Shown: positions 43,655 through 52,860, numbered from the stretch's first letter. The stretch is 64,000 nucleotides of DNA from Sphaerisporangium aureirubrum (GCF_042658925.1 NZ_JBHSRF010000005.1:1-64000), one strand, 5' to 3'. The notes: a model not told the origin generated them from the sequence alone. Translations and numbers: made by a program.

Positions 43655-44437
43655 CTACTCGCAGGCGGGCAGTGCGGGGTGGTCGCGGGTGCGCACGGCG
43701 GGCAGCCAGGCGACGACGCCGGGGCCCTCGCCGACCTGGACCCTGAACCACCGCGTGGTGCCCACCCCGGTCTCGTCCGCCACGCGCTCGCCGTCGTACA
43801 GGATGCAGTCGGCGCGCAGCCGGTCGTCGTGCCACACCCGGCGGGCCACCACGTTGCCGGCGTCGTAGCTCAGCCGCGGGTCCCGGGCCAGCCCCATGCT
43901 GCACGCGGGCACCCGCCCGGCCCGCGTCCCGCAGTCCCCCTCCACGTTGTACACCCGCACCGTGGCGGCCGTCGCCGTGGGCACCACACCCCCGGCGACC
44001 CGCGGCTCCCGCCCGCTCCACCACAGGGCCCCCGTGGCCACCCCGGCGACCGCGAGCGTGGCCGTCACGACGAGGAGCGGCCGTACGAGCCCTCGGCGCC
44101 GCCCCTTCCGGGAAGGCGCACCGTCCGCCTCCTCCGAGACGGCCTCCCGCGCGGCCTCACCGGACGAGACCCGGGCGCCGTCGGACGGGACCCGGGAGGC
44201 GTCCGCGACCGCCCACAGCCGGTGCAGGTCGCGTAACTCGTCACCGCTCGCGCCGCACGCCTTGCCGAAAGCGTGCACCACGCCGTAAGTGACCGGAATC
44301 TTGGCGCCCGAGCAGTATCGGTGAAGACTGGAACTACTCGCCCCCGTCCGTTTGGCGAGCTCCTCGAAACTGACGTCCGCGCGATTCTTCAGTACGCGCA
44401 GCCGGGCGGCGAACCTTTCCGATTGCCCCGTTTGCAT
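43655..44437 (-). CDS. XRE-type HTH protein with one transmembrane helix
   Basis: A 260-residue protein. The N-terminal helix-turn-helix (about 8-70; VSFEELAKRTGASSSSLHRY) is followed by a charged linker, one transmembrane helix (about 128-150, LLVVTATLAVAGVATGALWW) and an extracytoplasmic domain of about 110 residues with four cysteines. ATG 44437 has GAGGAG upstream. In many Streptomyces proteins a similar HTH is followed by DUF2690; here a DUF2690 protein is encoded separately and divergently next door. Confidence 0.85.
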   Translation of the reverse strand: MQTGQSERFAARLRVLKNRADVSFEELAKRTGASSSSLHRYCSGAKIPVTYGVVHAFGKACGASGDELRDLHRLWAVADASRVPSDGARVSSGEAAREAVSEEADGAPSRKGRRRGLVRPLLVVTATLAVAGVATGALWWSGREPRVAGGVVPTATAATVRVYNVEGDCGTRAGRVPACSMGLARDPRLSYDAGNVVARRVWHDDRLRADCILYDGERVADETGVGTTRWFRVQVGEGPGVVAWLPAVRTRDHPALPACE

Positions 44438-44753
44438 GATCGGATTCTCCTCGTGCGGGCTGGAGCTGAACTCGTCCGTTCCGACCGCTGAGGACATGTC
44501 CCACCCGTATCCCAGGCAGCGTGCGAAACGGCAGCTCAGGTGGATGACTGTCTCCCATTATCCCTACCGGACCGGATTTGTGGCGAGGCTTTACGCCGTG
44601 CTGCAAACCTTGGTCCCGCCTCCGGTTCACACGGCCGGGAAAACGGGGTGAAGCTCGATGCGGATACTCCATTTGCCGACGGCCCGAAAACCGGAGGTGA
44701 CGGTATGTGAAAGCGGCCGCGTAATGGCCGCGACCTACGGAAGGAATGATGGC

Positions 44754-45206
44754 GTGAAACTCTCCACACTGGTGACCTCGGGAATCCTTGGCGCGTCGTT
44801 GATCGCAGGCACGGCGCTGACGGCGTTGCCGGCCTCCGCGGGCGTGCTGGCCTGCTCGGGCTCCGCGTGCGACGGCCTGGACCCGCAGGGCAACTGCTCG
44901 GGTGACGCCCGGACGGTCGACAGCCTCACCCTCGGCCAGGCGATCCTCGAACTCCGCTACAGCCGCGCCTGCCGCGCGACCTGGGCCCGGATCAGCAACG
45001 CCCCCTGGGTGGTGAACGACACGTTCGCCTCGTTCGCCCGCGTGGTGCGCAACAGCGACGGCCGCACCTACAGCTGCACGGTCCCGAGGGACGGCACCAG
45101 CTGCTACACCCGCATGGTCAACGACGCCAACGTCACCTCCTACGCCTACGGCGAGTGGGACTCCGGCGCGCGTGTCTACTCGGGGCGAACCGGCTCCTAC
45201 TTGTAA
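44754..45206 (+). CDS. Secreted DUF2690 protein
   Basis: A 150-residue protein with a signal peptide ending near residue 27 (LPASAG). The mature part is a DUF2690/YjfA-like domain: CSGSACDGLDPQGNC, LRYSRACRATWARI, and six cysteines in all. GTG 44754 follows AAGGA by eight bases. It is probably exported and disulfide-stabilised. Function unknown. It is divergent from the XRE membrane protein across about 320 bases and followed by a perfect hairpin. Confidence 0.85.
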   Translation: MKLSTLVTSGILGASLIAGTALTALPASAGVLACSGSACDGLDPQGNCSGDARTVDSLTLGQAILELRYSRACRATWARISNAPWVVNDTFASFARVVRNSDGRTYSCTVPRDGTSCYTRMVNDANVTSYAYGEWDSGARVYSGRTGSYL

Positions 45207-45219
45207 GGCCCACCGAACG

Positions 45220-45256
45220 GGGATCCGCGGACGCGGGGACCACGTCCGCGGATCCC
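45220..45256 (+). terminator. Perfect 14-bp hairpin terminator
   Basis: GGGATCCGCGGACG (45220-45233) pairs with CGTCCGCGGATCCC (45243-45256) around a 9-base loop, 14 bases after the DUF2690 stop. Perfect stem and position make a terminator likely despite no T-run. Confidence 0.75.
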
Positions 45257-45308
45257 GCCGTGCCCGGCCCCCCGCGTCCGGATCCCCGGCGCGGGGGATA
45301 CCGGGACC

Positions 45309-45875
45309 ATGAGCGACACGGGGAGCGTGAGCGGGTCGGAAGAGTGGATGCGCCGTTTCCACCTGGGGACCGGGACGGTGGCCGGCACGGGGGAGCTCAC
45401 CGTCCGGCGGGGGCCGGGGATCCTCGCCGGGGTCGTCTGCGCTCTGCTGCGCCTTCCGCGCACCGCCGAGGGCGTGCCGATCACCGTCGTGGTCCGCCGC
45501 CGTCCCGCCCACCACGGGCCCCGGGACGACGGCCGCGCCGTGGTGGAGCACTGGACCCGTCGCATCGGCTCCCATCGGCTGGTCACCACCCAGCTGCGCA
45601 CCGGGTCCCACGGCTGGGAACGCCACGGGCCCTTCGTCCTGCACACCCGCACCGTCGCCACGCCGGGGGAGGTGGTCGTGACCCAGGACCGCGCCGTCCT
45701 CGGGGTGGGGCCGCTGTCGGTGCGGCTGCCGGTGTGGTCGGCGCCGCGGGTGTGGGCGCGGGCGCGGGCCGAGCCGGGGGAGGGGGCGCGGTTCCATCTT
45801 GAGGTGCGGGTGACGCTGCCGGTCCTCGGGTCGCTGCTGTCCTACTCCGGGCATCTGGACGAGACGCCCGCGTGA
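45309..45875 (+). CDS. DUF4166 domain protein
   Basis: A 188-residue protein matching DUF4166: GTGTVAGTGELTVRRGPG near the start, EHWTRRIGSHRLVT in the middle, and RFHLEVRVTLPVLGSLLSYS at the end. It has no signal peptide. DUF4166 is often attached to NAD-dependent saccharopine dehydrogenase-like proteins, but here it stands alone. Function unknown. Confidence 0.8.
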   Translation: MSDTGSVSGSEEWMRRFHLGTGTVAGTGELTVRRGPGILAGVVCALLRLPRTAEGVPITVVVRRRPAHHGPRDDGRAVVEHWTRRIGSHRLVTTQLRTGSHGWERHGPFVLHTRTVATPGEVVVTQDRAVLGVGPLSVRLPVWSAPRVWARARAEPGEGARFHLEVRVTLPVLGSLLSYSGHLDETPA

Positions 45876-45959
45876 TCACCCCAGAATCGGCCGCGCGCCC
45901 TGGACGGCCGGAGGTGAGGGCGATGTCATGAAGGTCGGATTCGAGTGGAAGGGGCCGGC

Positions 45960-46691
45960 ATGGAGTTACCCAGGGTCGTGTCGCGGGACGAGTGGGTGGC
46001 GCAGCGGGTGGCGCTGCTCGCCAAGGAGAAGGAGGTGACGCGGGCGCGGGACGCGGTGAGCGCGGCGCGGCGGGCGTTGCCGATGGTGGAGGTGGACAAG
46101 GAGTACGTGTTCGAGGGGGCGGGCGGGAAGGCCGGGCTGGCGGAGCTGTTCGAGGGGCGGCGGCAGCTGATCGTCTACCACTTCATGTGGCTGCGGGACG
46201 CGGGGCAGGGGTGCGGCAGCTGCTCGTTCCTGGTGGACAACGTGGGGGAGCTGCGGCACCTGCACGCGTGCGACACGACGCTGGCGCTGGTGTCGCGGGC
46301 GCCGTTCGCCGAGATCGAGCGGTTCAGGGCGCGGATGGGGTGGAGCGTGCCGTGGTACTCGTCGCAGGGCAGTGACTTCAACTACGACTTCCACGCCACC
46401 AACGACTCGGCGGTGGCGCCGGTGGAGTACAACTACATGGACAAGGCCACGCTGGAGAGCAAGGGGCTGATGTTCCTGGCGGCCGACGGCCAGGACGGGC
46501 ACGGGGCGAGCGTGTTCCTGCGGGACGGGGACCGGGTGTTCCACACCTACTCGACCTTCGGGCGGGGGCCCGAGCTGTTCCTGACCACCTACAACTACCT
46601 CGACGTGACGCCGCTCGGGCGGCAGAGGTACGTCAACGAGTTCCCGTACCACGACACCTACGGGGAGGACGCGGGCCCGGCCTGCCACTGA
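45960..46691 (+). CDS. DUF899 (thioredoxin-like) protein
   Basis: A 243-residue protein of DUF899, a predicted thioredoxin-fold family. Features are a YHFMWLRDAGQGCGSCSF strand with a Cys-x2-Cys pair at about residues 82-85, RMGWSVPWYSSQGSDFNYDF in the middle and TYNYLDVTPLGRQ near the end. ATG 45960 follows AAGGGG. The CxxC suggests a redox role, but no substrate is known. It is single-gene, 84 bases after the DUF4166 gene. Confidence 0.88.
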   Translation: MELPRVVSRDEWVAQRVALLAKEKEVTRARDAVSAARRALPMVEVDKEYVFEGAGGKAGLAELFEGRRQLIVYHFMWLRDAGQGCGSCSFLVDNVGELRHLHACDTTLALVSRAPFAEIERFRARMGWSVPWYSSQGSDFNYDFHATNDSAVAPVEYNYMDKATLESKGLMFLAADGQDGHGASVFLRDGDRVFHTYSTFGRGPELFLTTYNYLDVTPLGRQRYVNEFPYHDTYGEDAGPACH

Positions 46692-47013
46692 TTCCGGCGA
46701 AAGCCGCAAAACCGGTTAAATCCCCTGTGGGTGTATAGCGCTGCGAGATCAGCGGGACGTTGTGTCCCGGTCCGGAGGATGCTTCCCCGGCGTGGGTCAA
46801 AGGCCGACCCCACCGCCGGGGGGTACCCGGGATGGCGGGGTACGGGTGGGGTGAGGCGGCGGGAGAATCTCCCGCCGGTTGCGATCGACATCGCCGGCCG
46901 TCAGGGGGGCTGACGGTCATGTGCCCCGCCTTGCGGCCGGCCACCGCCGGTCCGGGGAACCAGGTCACTCACCACGTGGCCGTTCACCACACCCACAAAA
47001 GGGGACAGACGCC
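46692..47013 (+). other. Leader region of the fasciclin gene with a hairpin
   Basis: No gene is seen in these 322 bases. A perfect inverted repeat GGCGGGAGA (46858-46866) / TCTCCCGCC (46868-46876) lies about 140 bases before the fasciclin start. AT-rich sequence at 46705-46745 could hold a promoter, but no clear -35/-10 pair was found. A structured leader is possible; it matches no riboswitch I know. Confidence 0.35.
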
Positions 47014-47685
47014 ATGAAATCTCGTCTTCTCGCCCTTCCTCTAGCGGCAGCGACCCTGTCGATCTCCGCGACGTACGCCGCCGCCACCACCGGTGGCGGC
47101 ACAGGGACGGCCTACGTGCCGGCGACGGCCGGGGTGCGCGTCCAGCCCACCGAACCGCCCGAAGACTCGCCGACCGCCACGCCCACCGAGTCCACCAGCG
47201 CCTCGCCGGGCATGGCCCCCGTCGGCCCCGGCTGCGGCAGTCTCCCGAAGTCCGGCCCCGGCAGCCCGGCCGACCTCGCCGGCCAGCCCGTCGGCACCGC
47301 CCTGTCGCAGATCCCCGAGCTGTCCACCCTCTCGCGGGCGGTGGAGAAGGCGGACCTGAAGGACACGCTCGACTCGGCCGAGGACATCACGGTCTTCGCG
47401 CCGGTCGACAAGTCCTTCGAGAAGATCCCCAAGGAGACGCTCGACAAGGTCATGGACGACAAGGAGACGCTGCAGGAGCTGCTCAAGTACCACATCGTCA
47501 AGAAGCGCCTCGCCCCGGCGGACCTCGCCAACGGCAACTTCACCTCGGTGCAGGGCGGCAAGATCACCACCAGTGGCTCCGGCCAGGACTTCAAGGTGAA
47601 CGACGCCAAGGTGCTGTGCGGCAACATCCAGACCAAGAACGCCACCGTCTACCTCATCGACGCGGTGCTCAAGCCGCGCGGATAA
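47014..47685 (+). CDS. Secreted fasciclin (FAS1) domain protein
   Basis: A 223-residue exported protein. A signal peptide ends near residue 24 (SATYAAA), a Thr/Pro/Ser-rich linker spans 45-70, and one FAS1 domain runs from about 85 to 223 with the H1/H2-like boxes DITVFAPVDKSFEKIP and ATVYLIDAVLKP. There is no lipobox, so it is secreted or wall-associated, and FAS1 domains mediate adhesion. A terminator follows directly. Confidence 0.92.
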   Translation: MKSRLLALPLAAATLSISATYAAATTGGGTGTAYVPATAGVRVQPTEPPEDSPTATPTESTSASPGMAPVGPGCGSLPKSGPGSPADLAGQPVGTALSQIPELSTLSRAVEKADLKDTLDSAEDITVFAPVDKSFEKIPKETLDKVMDDKETLQELLKYHIVKKRLAPADLANGNFTSVQGGKITTSGSGQDFKVNDAKVLCGNIQTKNATVYLIDAVLKPRG

Positions 47686-47694
47686 AGCCGATGC

Positions 47695-47724
47695 GGAACC
47701 GCGCCGCGGGTGCGGCGCGGTTCC
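47695..47724. terminator. Perfect 13-bp bidirectional hairpin
   Basis: GGAACCGCGCCGC (47695-47707) pairs with GCGGCGCGGTTCC (47712-47724) around GGGT, between the convergent fasciclin and M20 peptidase genes. Strong, symmetrical and correctly placed for both. Confidence 0.85.
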
Positions 47725-47731
47725 CGTCCGC

Positions 47732-49039
47732 TCAGGCGGGGGCGGTCAGCAGGCGGTCCAGCACGCGGACGCCGAACTCCAGCCCCGCGACCGGGACGCG
47801 CTCGTCCACGCCGTGGAACATGCCGAAGTAGTCCAGCCCCGGGTCCAGCAGCAGCGGCGCGAAGCCGTAGCCGCGGATGCCGATCTTCGCGAAGGACTTG
47901 GCGTCGGTGCCGCCGGTCATGACGTACGGCACCGGGCGGGCCCCGGGGTCCTCGGCCGTCAGGGCGGTGCACAGGTCGTCGAACAGGCCCGTCGTGGGGG
48001 AGGCGACGGCGTCGTCGGAGGTGACGAACTCGCGGGTGATCTTCGGGCCGAGCAGCTCGTCGATCGTCGCGAGGAACTCGTCGCGGAAGCCGGGCAGGAA
48101 ACGGCCGTCGACCTGCGCCTCGGCGGTCCCGGGGATGACGTTCACCTTGTAGCCGGCGTTCAGCATGGTGGGGTTGGCCGAGTTGCGGATGACGCCCTTG
48201 AACAGCGTGCCCGCCCGGCCGAGCCGGACGGCCTCCTCGTCCAGCCGGTCCAGGTCGACGGTGGTGCCGAGCGCCTTGCCGAGGTCGGCGATGAGCGTGG
48301 CGACCGCCGGGGTGAGCCGCACCGGCCAGCGGTGGTCGGCGATCCGGGCCAGCGCCCGGCACAGCTCGGCCACGGGGTTGTCCACCGGCGGCTTGGACCC
48401 GTGCCCGGCCACGCCGTGCGCCGTGACCTTCATCCAGGCCGTGCCGCGCTCGCCCACCGCGACCGGGTAGACCCGCCGGGACGCGCCGTCCGTGCCGTCC
48501 GCGCCGCCGGGGACGGTGACGCTGAAGCCGCCGGACTCGCTGATCGCCTCGGTGCAGCCCTCGAACAGCTCGCGGCGCCGGGTGACGGCGTACCCCGCGC
48601 CGTACTCGCCGGTGGCCTCCTCGTCGGCGAGGAACGCCAGCACGACGTCCCGCTTCGGCCGCCGCCCCTCGCGGGCCCACCGGCGGACCAGCGCCAGGGT
48701 CATGGACAGGGTGCCCTTCATGTCGACCGCGCCGCGCCCGTGCACGCAACCGTCCTCGATCTCGCCGGAGAACGGGTGGATGCGCCACTCGGCGGGGTCG
48801 GCGGGCACCACGTCCAGGTGCCCGTGGATCAGCAGGCCGTCGGGGTCCTCGCCGGGGATCCGGGCGACGACGCTGGTGCGGCGGGGCGCGGACTCGAAGA
48901 TCTCCGCTTCGACACCGGCCTCGGCCAGCAGCCCCGCGACGTACTCGGCCGCCGTGCGTTCTCCTGGACCGCCCGGCGTGCCGTCGTTGGTGGTGTTGAT
49001 TCTGAGCAGGTCCGAGCAGATGCCCGCCACCTCGTTCAC
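47732..49039 (-). CDS. M20-family metallopeptidase (ArgE/DapE/CPG2-like)
   Basis: A 435-residue amidohydrolase with a two-zinc site: His in HGHLDVVP, bridging Asp in GRGAVDMKG, the DEEATGEYG glutamates and the C-terminal His in GMFHGVDERV. It should release an amino acid or acyl group from small peptides or N-acyl amino acids in the cytoplasm. GTG 49039 follows AAGGGAAG and overlaps the S9 peptidase stop by 4 bases (GTGA). It is last in a three-gene peptidase operon. Confidence 0.92.
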   Translation of the reverse strand: MNEVAGICSDLLRINTTNDGTPGGPGERTAAEYVAGLLAEAGVEAEIFESAPRRTSVVARIPGEDPDGLLIHGHLDVVPADPAEWRIHPFSGEIEDGCVHGRGAVDMKGTLSMTLALVRRWAREGRRPKRDVVLAFLADEEATGEYGAGYAVTRRRELFEGCTEAISESGGFSVTVPGGADGTDGASRRVYPVAVGERGTAWMKVTAHGVAGHGSKPPVDNPVAELCRALARIADHRWPVRLTPAVATLIADLGKALGTTVDLDRLDEEAVRLGRAGTLFKGVIRNSANPTMLNAGYKVNVIPGTAEAQVDGRFLPGFRDEFLATIDELLGPKITREFVTSDDAVASPTTGLFDDLCTALTAEDPGARPVPYVMTGGTDAKSFAKIGIRGYGFAPLLLDPGLDYFGMFHGVDERVPVAGLEFGVRVLDRLLTAPA

Positions 49040-50898
49040 GTTCTTCCCTTCAGGGTCAGCGGCGGCACCTCGGGAGTGGGGACGTCGAAGATGAGCCCGT
49101 AGAACGCGAGCTCTGCCTCCAGTGCCGCGACGATGGTCTCCTTCTTCCTCCAGCCGTGCTGTTCCCCGGGAAAGGTCAGGTAGGCCCACCGGCCCCCGGA
49201 GGCGTCCAGCGCGGCGAGGAAGCGTTCGGCCTGCCCGTGGTCCACGATGGCGTCCTCCAGGCCGTGCAGCAGCAGGGCCGGTCCGGACGCCCGGGCGGCG
49301 TGCAGGGTGGGCGAGCGGTCCAGGTACCGCCGGCGCGTCCCGGGCAGCGGGCCGATCAGCCCGTCCAGGTAGCGGGACTCGAAGTCGTGGGTCTCCCCGG
49401 CCCAGGCCTCGGGGTCGGTGATGGCGTACCGCGCGACCGCGCCGCGGAACACGGTGCTGTGGGTGAGCGCGGCGAGGGCCGTCCAGCCGCCCGCGCTGCC
49501 GCCCCTGATGGCGATCCGCGCGGGGTCGGCGAGTCCGGCGGCGGCCAGCCCGCGCGCCACGGTCTCGCTGTCGCGCACGTCCACCACGCCCCACCGGTGG
49601 CGCAGCCGCTCGCGGTAGGCCCGGCCGTACCCTGTGGAGCCGCCGTAGTTGACCTGCGCCACGCCGATGCCCCTGCTGGTGAAGTACGCGGCCTCCAGGT
49701 CGAACACCAGCGGGCTCGCGCCGGTCGGCCCGCCGTGCACGAAGATCGCGTACGGGGCGGGGCCGCCCCCGGCCGGGGGGTACACGTGGGCGTGCACGCC
49801 GTCGAAGACCATCGCCTCGGGGCACGGCAGGGCCTCGGCGGGAGGCAGCCGCTTGGGCGGCGACACCACCTGGTGCTCGCCGGTGGCGAGGTCGGTCACC
49901 ACCACCTCGAACGGCCGGTACGGCGTCGCGCCCACCCCCGCGACGGCCGTCCCGCCGGGGGACACCGACAGGGTGGGCGCCCAGTAGGTGTACGGGTCGC
50001 CGAGGTCGGCGATCTCGCCGGTGGCCGGGTCCAGCACGGCGAGGCGCCGCCCGCCCGCCGTGCCGTAGATCACGGCGACCCGGTCGCCCGCCGGGGCGAA
50101 CCAGGTGTAGCCGAGCTTCCAGGCGGCGTCACCGAACTCCAGCGGCATGTCCGCGAGGTTCCGCGCCGGGCCGCCGTCCAGCGGGACCAGGTGGAGGTTC
50201 CACCAGCCCGTCGGGTCGGTCACCGCGTACAGCGCGCCCTCGTCGCGCCACTCGGCCTGCGCCACCGCCTCGGCCGGGCCGCCCGCCACCACGTGGTGCG
50301 GCCCCGCGGTGCCGTCGGCGCGCAGCGGCGCCACGCACAGCTCGGTGCCGTCCCACGGCATGGCCGGGTGGTCCCAGCCGATCCAGGCGATCCACCGGCC
50401 GCCGGGGGACACCCTGGGGTTCATCACGAAGTGGTGGGCCGTCACGACCTCCCGGGCCGGGCCGCCGTCCAGCGGCACCGCCACCACCTGGCGCCGCTCG
50501 TCGGTCTCCCGCACGCACCAGACCTCGCCGCCGCGCACCATCAGGTCGGCGTACCGGTCGGGGCCGGGCGGGGTCAGCGGCTCGGGCTCGCCGCCGGGGG
50601 AGAGCTGGTACAGCCGCCGGTCGTCCCAGTGGGTGAACACCAGGCCGCCGCCGGGCAGCGGGCGCCAGGAGCGCCCGCCGTACTCGATCACCCGGTTGCG
50701 GGCGTTCCAGCCCCGTGGCAGCACGTCCCGCACGGCGCCGGACACCTCGCGCCGCACGACGCAGCGCCGCCCGCCCTCGGCGGGCCGGGGCTCGTCCCAC
50801 CAGATCTCCTCGCCGCCGGGCACCGGGACGATCTCCACCCACTGGGGGCGGTCGTCCACGCGCGCGACGTCGTCGGCCGTGATGGGAGAAGGGATCAC
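49036..50898 (-). CDS. S9-family prolyl oligopeptidase / acylaminoacyl-type peptidase
   Basis: A 620-residue serine peptidase. An N-terminal beta-propeller (about 1-370) precedes an alpha/beta hydrolase domain with nucleophile Ser468 in GGSAGG, Asp in HGLEDAIVDH and His in EQHGW. It has no signal peptide and should act on short cytoplasmic peptides. GTG 50898 overlaps the upstream gene by 4 bases. In-frame reading upstream is only a shadow. M20 metallopeptidase follows with another 4-base overlap. Confidence 0.92.
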   Translation of the reverse strand: MIPSPITADDVARVDDRPQWVEIVPVPGGEEIWWDEPRPAEGGRRCVVRREVSGAVRDVLPRGWNARNRVIEYGGRSWRPLPGGGLVFTHWDDRRLYQLSPGGEPEPLTPPGPDRYADLMVRGGEVWCVRETDERRQVVAVPLDGGPAREVVTAHHFVMNPRVSPGGRWIAWIGWDHPAMPWDGTELCVAPLRADGTAGPHHVVAGGPAEAVAQAEWRDEGALYAVTDPTGWWNLHLVPLDGGPARNLADMPLEFGDAAWKLGYTWFAPAGDRVAVIYGTAGGRRLAVLDPATGEIADLGDPYTYWAPTLSVSPGGTAVAGVGATPYRPFEVVVTDLATGEHQVVSPPKRLPPAEALPCPEAMVFDGVHAHVYPPAGGGPAPYAIFVHGGPTGASPLVFDLEAAYFTSRGIGVAQVNYGGSTGYGRAYRERLRHRWGVVDVRDSETVARGLAAAGLADPARIAIRGGSAGGWTALAALTHSTVFRGAVARYAITDPEAWAGETHDFESRYLDGLIGPLPGTRRRYLDRSPTLHAARASGPALLLHGLEDAIVDHGQAERFLAALDASGGRWAYLTFPGEQHGWRKKETIVAALEAELAFYGLIFDVPTPEVPPLTLKGRT

Positions 50899-52049
50899 CA
50901 GTTGCCCTCTGAAGGTGGTAGCGCGATGCCGGGCGGGTGGACGACATGGACGATTCCCGCGCTCCCCGTGCCGCGTAACCAGACGTTCTCGAACGCTGCC
51001 CGGGGATAGGTTCTCTTGACCGTCTCGTCGGACGGTCCCGCCGGATCGTTGGCGATCACATCGCCCTCGGCGGTGAACCCGGTCACCACCATGATATGGC
51101 CGCGGGTGGAGTACCCCGAGCCCGGGAGCTCGTGCTCCTTGAACGACTGCGAGGTGATGACCGGCACGCCCGCCAGGATGAACCGTTCCATCTCCCGCAG
51201 CGAGCGCAGCCGGGTGACCAGTCCCCGCAGCCCGTACCGCCCGGCGTAGGCGACGCCGAAGGGCCAGTTCCCGGTGCCCTGGTAGCTGTGGTCGTACATG
51301 TCGCGGGCGGCGTGGTCCACGGCGGGGCACGGGTCGGCGGGGTCCACGAAGGCCAGCTCGGTGGGCTCCGGCCCCCGTCCCCAGTACCGCAGGACCATGG
51401 TCATGGAGGCCGGGCTGCACCACGCCTCGCCCCCGCCGCCCCACTGGGGGTGGTGCCCGGCGTGGATCCGCTGCGAGTGGGGCGGCACGTCCAGCTCGGC
51501 CCCCCGCCCCTCGCCCGGCGCGCTCGGCGGCACCGAGGCACGTCCGGGCACGGCCGAGGCCATGACCCCCGCGCAGTGCACGGCCGCCCCGGTGCCGTGC
51601 AGCGTGAGCCGCAGCCGGTACGCGGTCACCGGCCGGGTGGCGACGAAGGTGTCGACCGCCACGTCGCCGTGCTCGTCGCCCTGACCGGGCAGCGACGTGC
51701 GGTGGATGTCGTCGCCGCCCTCGGCCCAGCGCCCCATGTCGTACCACTTGGTCGTCTCGCCGGTCGCGGTGCGCGCGCGCAGCTCGACCCGCAGCCAGGA
51801 GCCCTTGGGGGCGGACGCGGTCCACGAGGGGACGAGCTGGGTGGCGGGGAAGCCGATCTCCTGCTCCGCGGAGGTCCACCGCGTGTACGGCCAGGTGGTG
51901 GTCTCGGTGCCGAAGGGATCGAGATAGGTGGTCACGCCGTCCTCCGCCGGGACGACGCCGCTCCAGCGGCGGAAGTTGATGAGGCCGGGTTCTGCCGGTG
52001 TCGGAGTGACCACCTGGCCGATTGTGCTTTGGGGGTCTGTGCGGCACAT
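50895..52049 (-). CDS. C39-like (papain-fold) peptidase-family protein
   Basis: A protein of about 384 residues. The C-terminal part (about 190-384) matches the Peptidase_C39_2 family, with the putative nucleophile Cys in GEAWCSPASMTMVLRYWG and a His in GHIMVVTGFT; Asn/Asp follow in VIANDPAG. The N-terminal 190 residues are beta-rich, perhaps a carbohydrate-binding or immunoglobulin-like module. No signal peptide is evident, which is odd for the family and leaves the start uncertain: ATG 52049 lacks a good site and GTG 52013 is possible. First gene of the peptidase operon. Confidence 0.75.
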   Translation of the reverse strand: MCRTDPQSTIGQVVTPTPAEPGLINFRRWSGVVPAEDGVTTYLDPFGTETTTWPYTRWTSAEQEIGFPATQLVPSWTASAPKGSWLRVELRARTATGETTKWYDMGRWAEGGDDIHRTSLPGQGDEHGDVAVDTFVATRPVTAYRLRLTLHGTGAAVHCAGVMASAVPGRASVPPSAPGEGRGAELDVPPHSQRIHAGHHPQWGGGGEAWCSPASMTMVLRYWGRGPEPTELAFVDPADPCPAVDHAARDMYDHSYQGTGNWPFGVAYAGRYGLRGLVTRLRSLREMERFILAGVPVITSQSFKEHELPGSGYSTRGHIMVVTGFTAEGDVIANDPAGPSDETVKRTYPRAAFENVWLRGTGSAGIVHVVHPPGIALPPSEGNW

Positions 52050-52134
52050 CGGATGGTTTACGTATCCGGGGGGCGGTTCCCCCGGGGGCGGGCGGCGCCG
52101 CATCGACCGAGGTCAGGATGGGTAAAGGCCCCGC

Positions 52135-52860
52135 ATGCTCGATCTGGCCGACGTGCGGATGTTCGTCTACCGGCGGTTCGCCGAGCGGGGGTCGCCACCG
52201 TCCCCCGAGGAGGTGGCCGCCGAGTTCGGCGCCGAGCCGGAGGTAGCTCTCGGCGCGCTGCGGGGGTTGCACGAGGCGCATCTGCTGGTGCTGGACGGCG
52301 CGCGGCGGCGGATCGTGATGGCCCACCCGTGGTCGGCGGTCCCGCTCGGCTTCGTGGTGGCGGGCCGCGAGGTGATGTGGTGGGGCGGCTGCGCCTGGGA
52401 CTCGTTCGCGATCCCCGCGCTGGTCGGCGAGCCGTGCCTGGTGGCGACCCACTGCCCCGGCTGCGGGCGGGCGGTGGCGCTGGACGTGAGCCCCGACGCG
52501 CCCCCCGCCGCCTCCCTGGTGGCCCACTTCCTGGTGCCGATCCCGCGCATGTGGGACGACGTGATGTTCGCCTGCGGGCACCAGTCGCTGTTCTGCTCGG
52601 AGGAGCACGTGGGCCGCTGGCTGCGTGAGACGCGGTATCCGCGGGGGGTGCTGCTGGACATGCGCACGTTGTGGCTGCTCGCCACCCGGTGGTACGCCGG
52701 GCGCATGACCCGGGGGTACCGCCGGCGCACCCCGGACGAGGCGCGGGCGTTGTTTCGTGGCCTAGGGCTTTCCGGCCCGTTCTGGGGGGACGAGGCTGAT
52801 TCCGGAGGGTCGGCCGCCGAGCCGATGGATCGATCTAATACGCCGCCATATACCCGTTAA
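52135..52860 (+). CDS. MerB-like (alkylmercury lyase family) protein
   Basis: A 241-residue protein. An N-terminal winged-helix-like part (1-65) precedes a domain like organomercurial lyase: Cys86 and Asp89 in GGCAWDSFAIPAL fit the MerB Cys-x2-Asp, and Cys147 in MFACGHQS fits the second catalytic Cys. Additional cysteines lie at 107/110 (HCPGCG) and 154, unlike MerB. No merA, merR or merT is nearby, so demethylation of organomercury is possible but not shown; many actinobacterial relatives have other or unknown roles. Confidence 0.65.
   Translation: MLDLADVRMFVYRRFAERGSPPSPEEVAAEFGAEPEVALGALRGLHEAHLLVLDGARRRIVMAHPWSAVPLGFVVAGREVMWWGGCAWDSFAIPALVGEPCLVATHCPGCGRAVALDVSPDAPPAASLVAHFLVPIPRMWDDVMFACGHQSLFCSEEHVGRWLRETRYPRGVLLDMRTLWLLATRWYAGRMTRGYRRRTPDEARALFRGLGLSGPFWGDEADSGGSAAEPMDRSNTPPYTR

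Noticed and set aside
46692..47013. Possible c-di-AMP or other riboswitch in the fasciclin leader
   Set aside because: A GGGGAACCAGG-like segment is present but the remaining conserved elements of the ydaO class are not.
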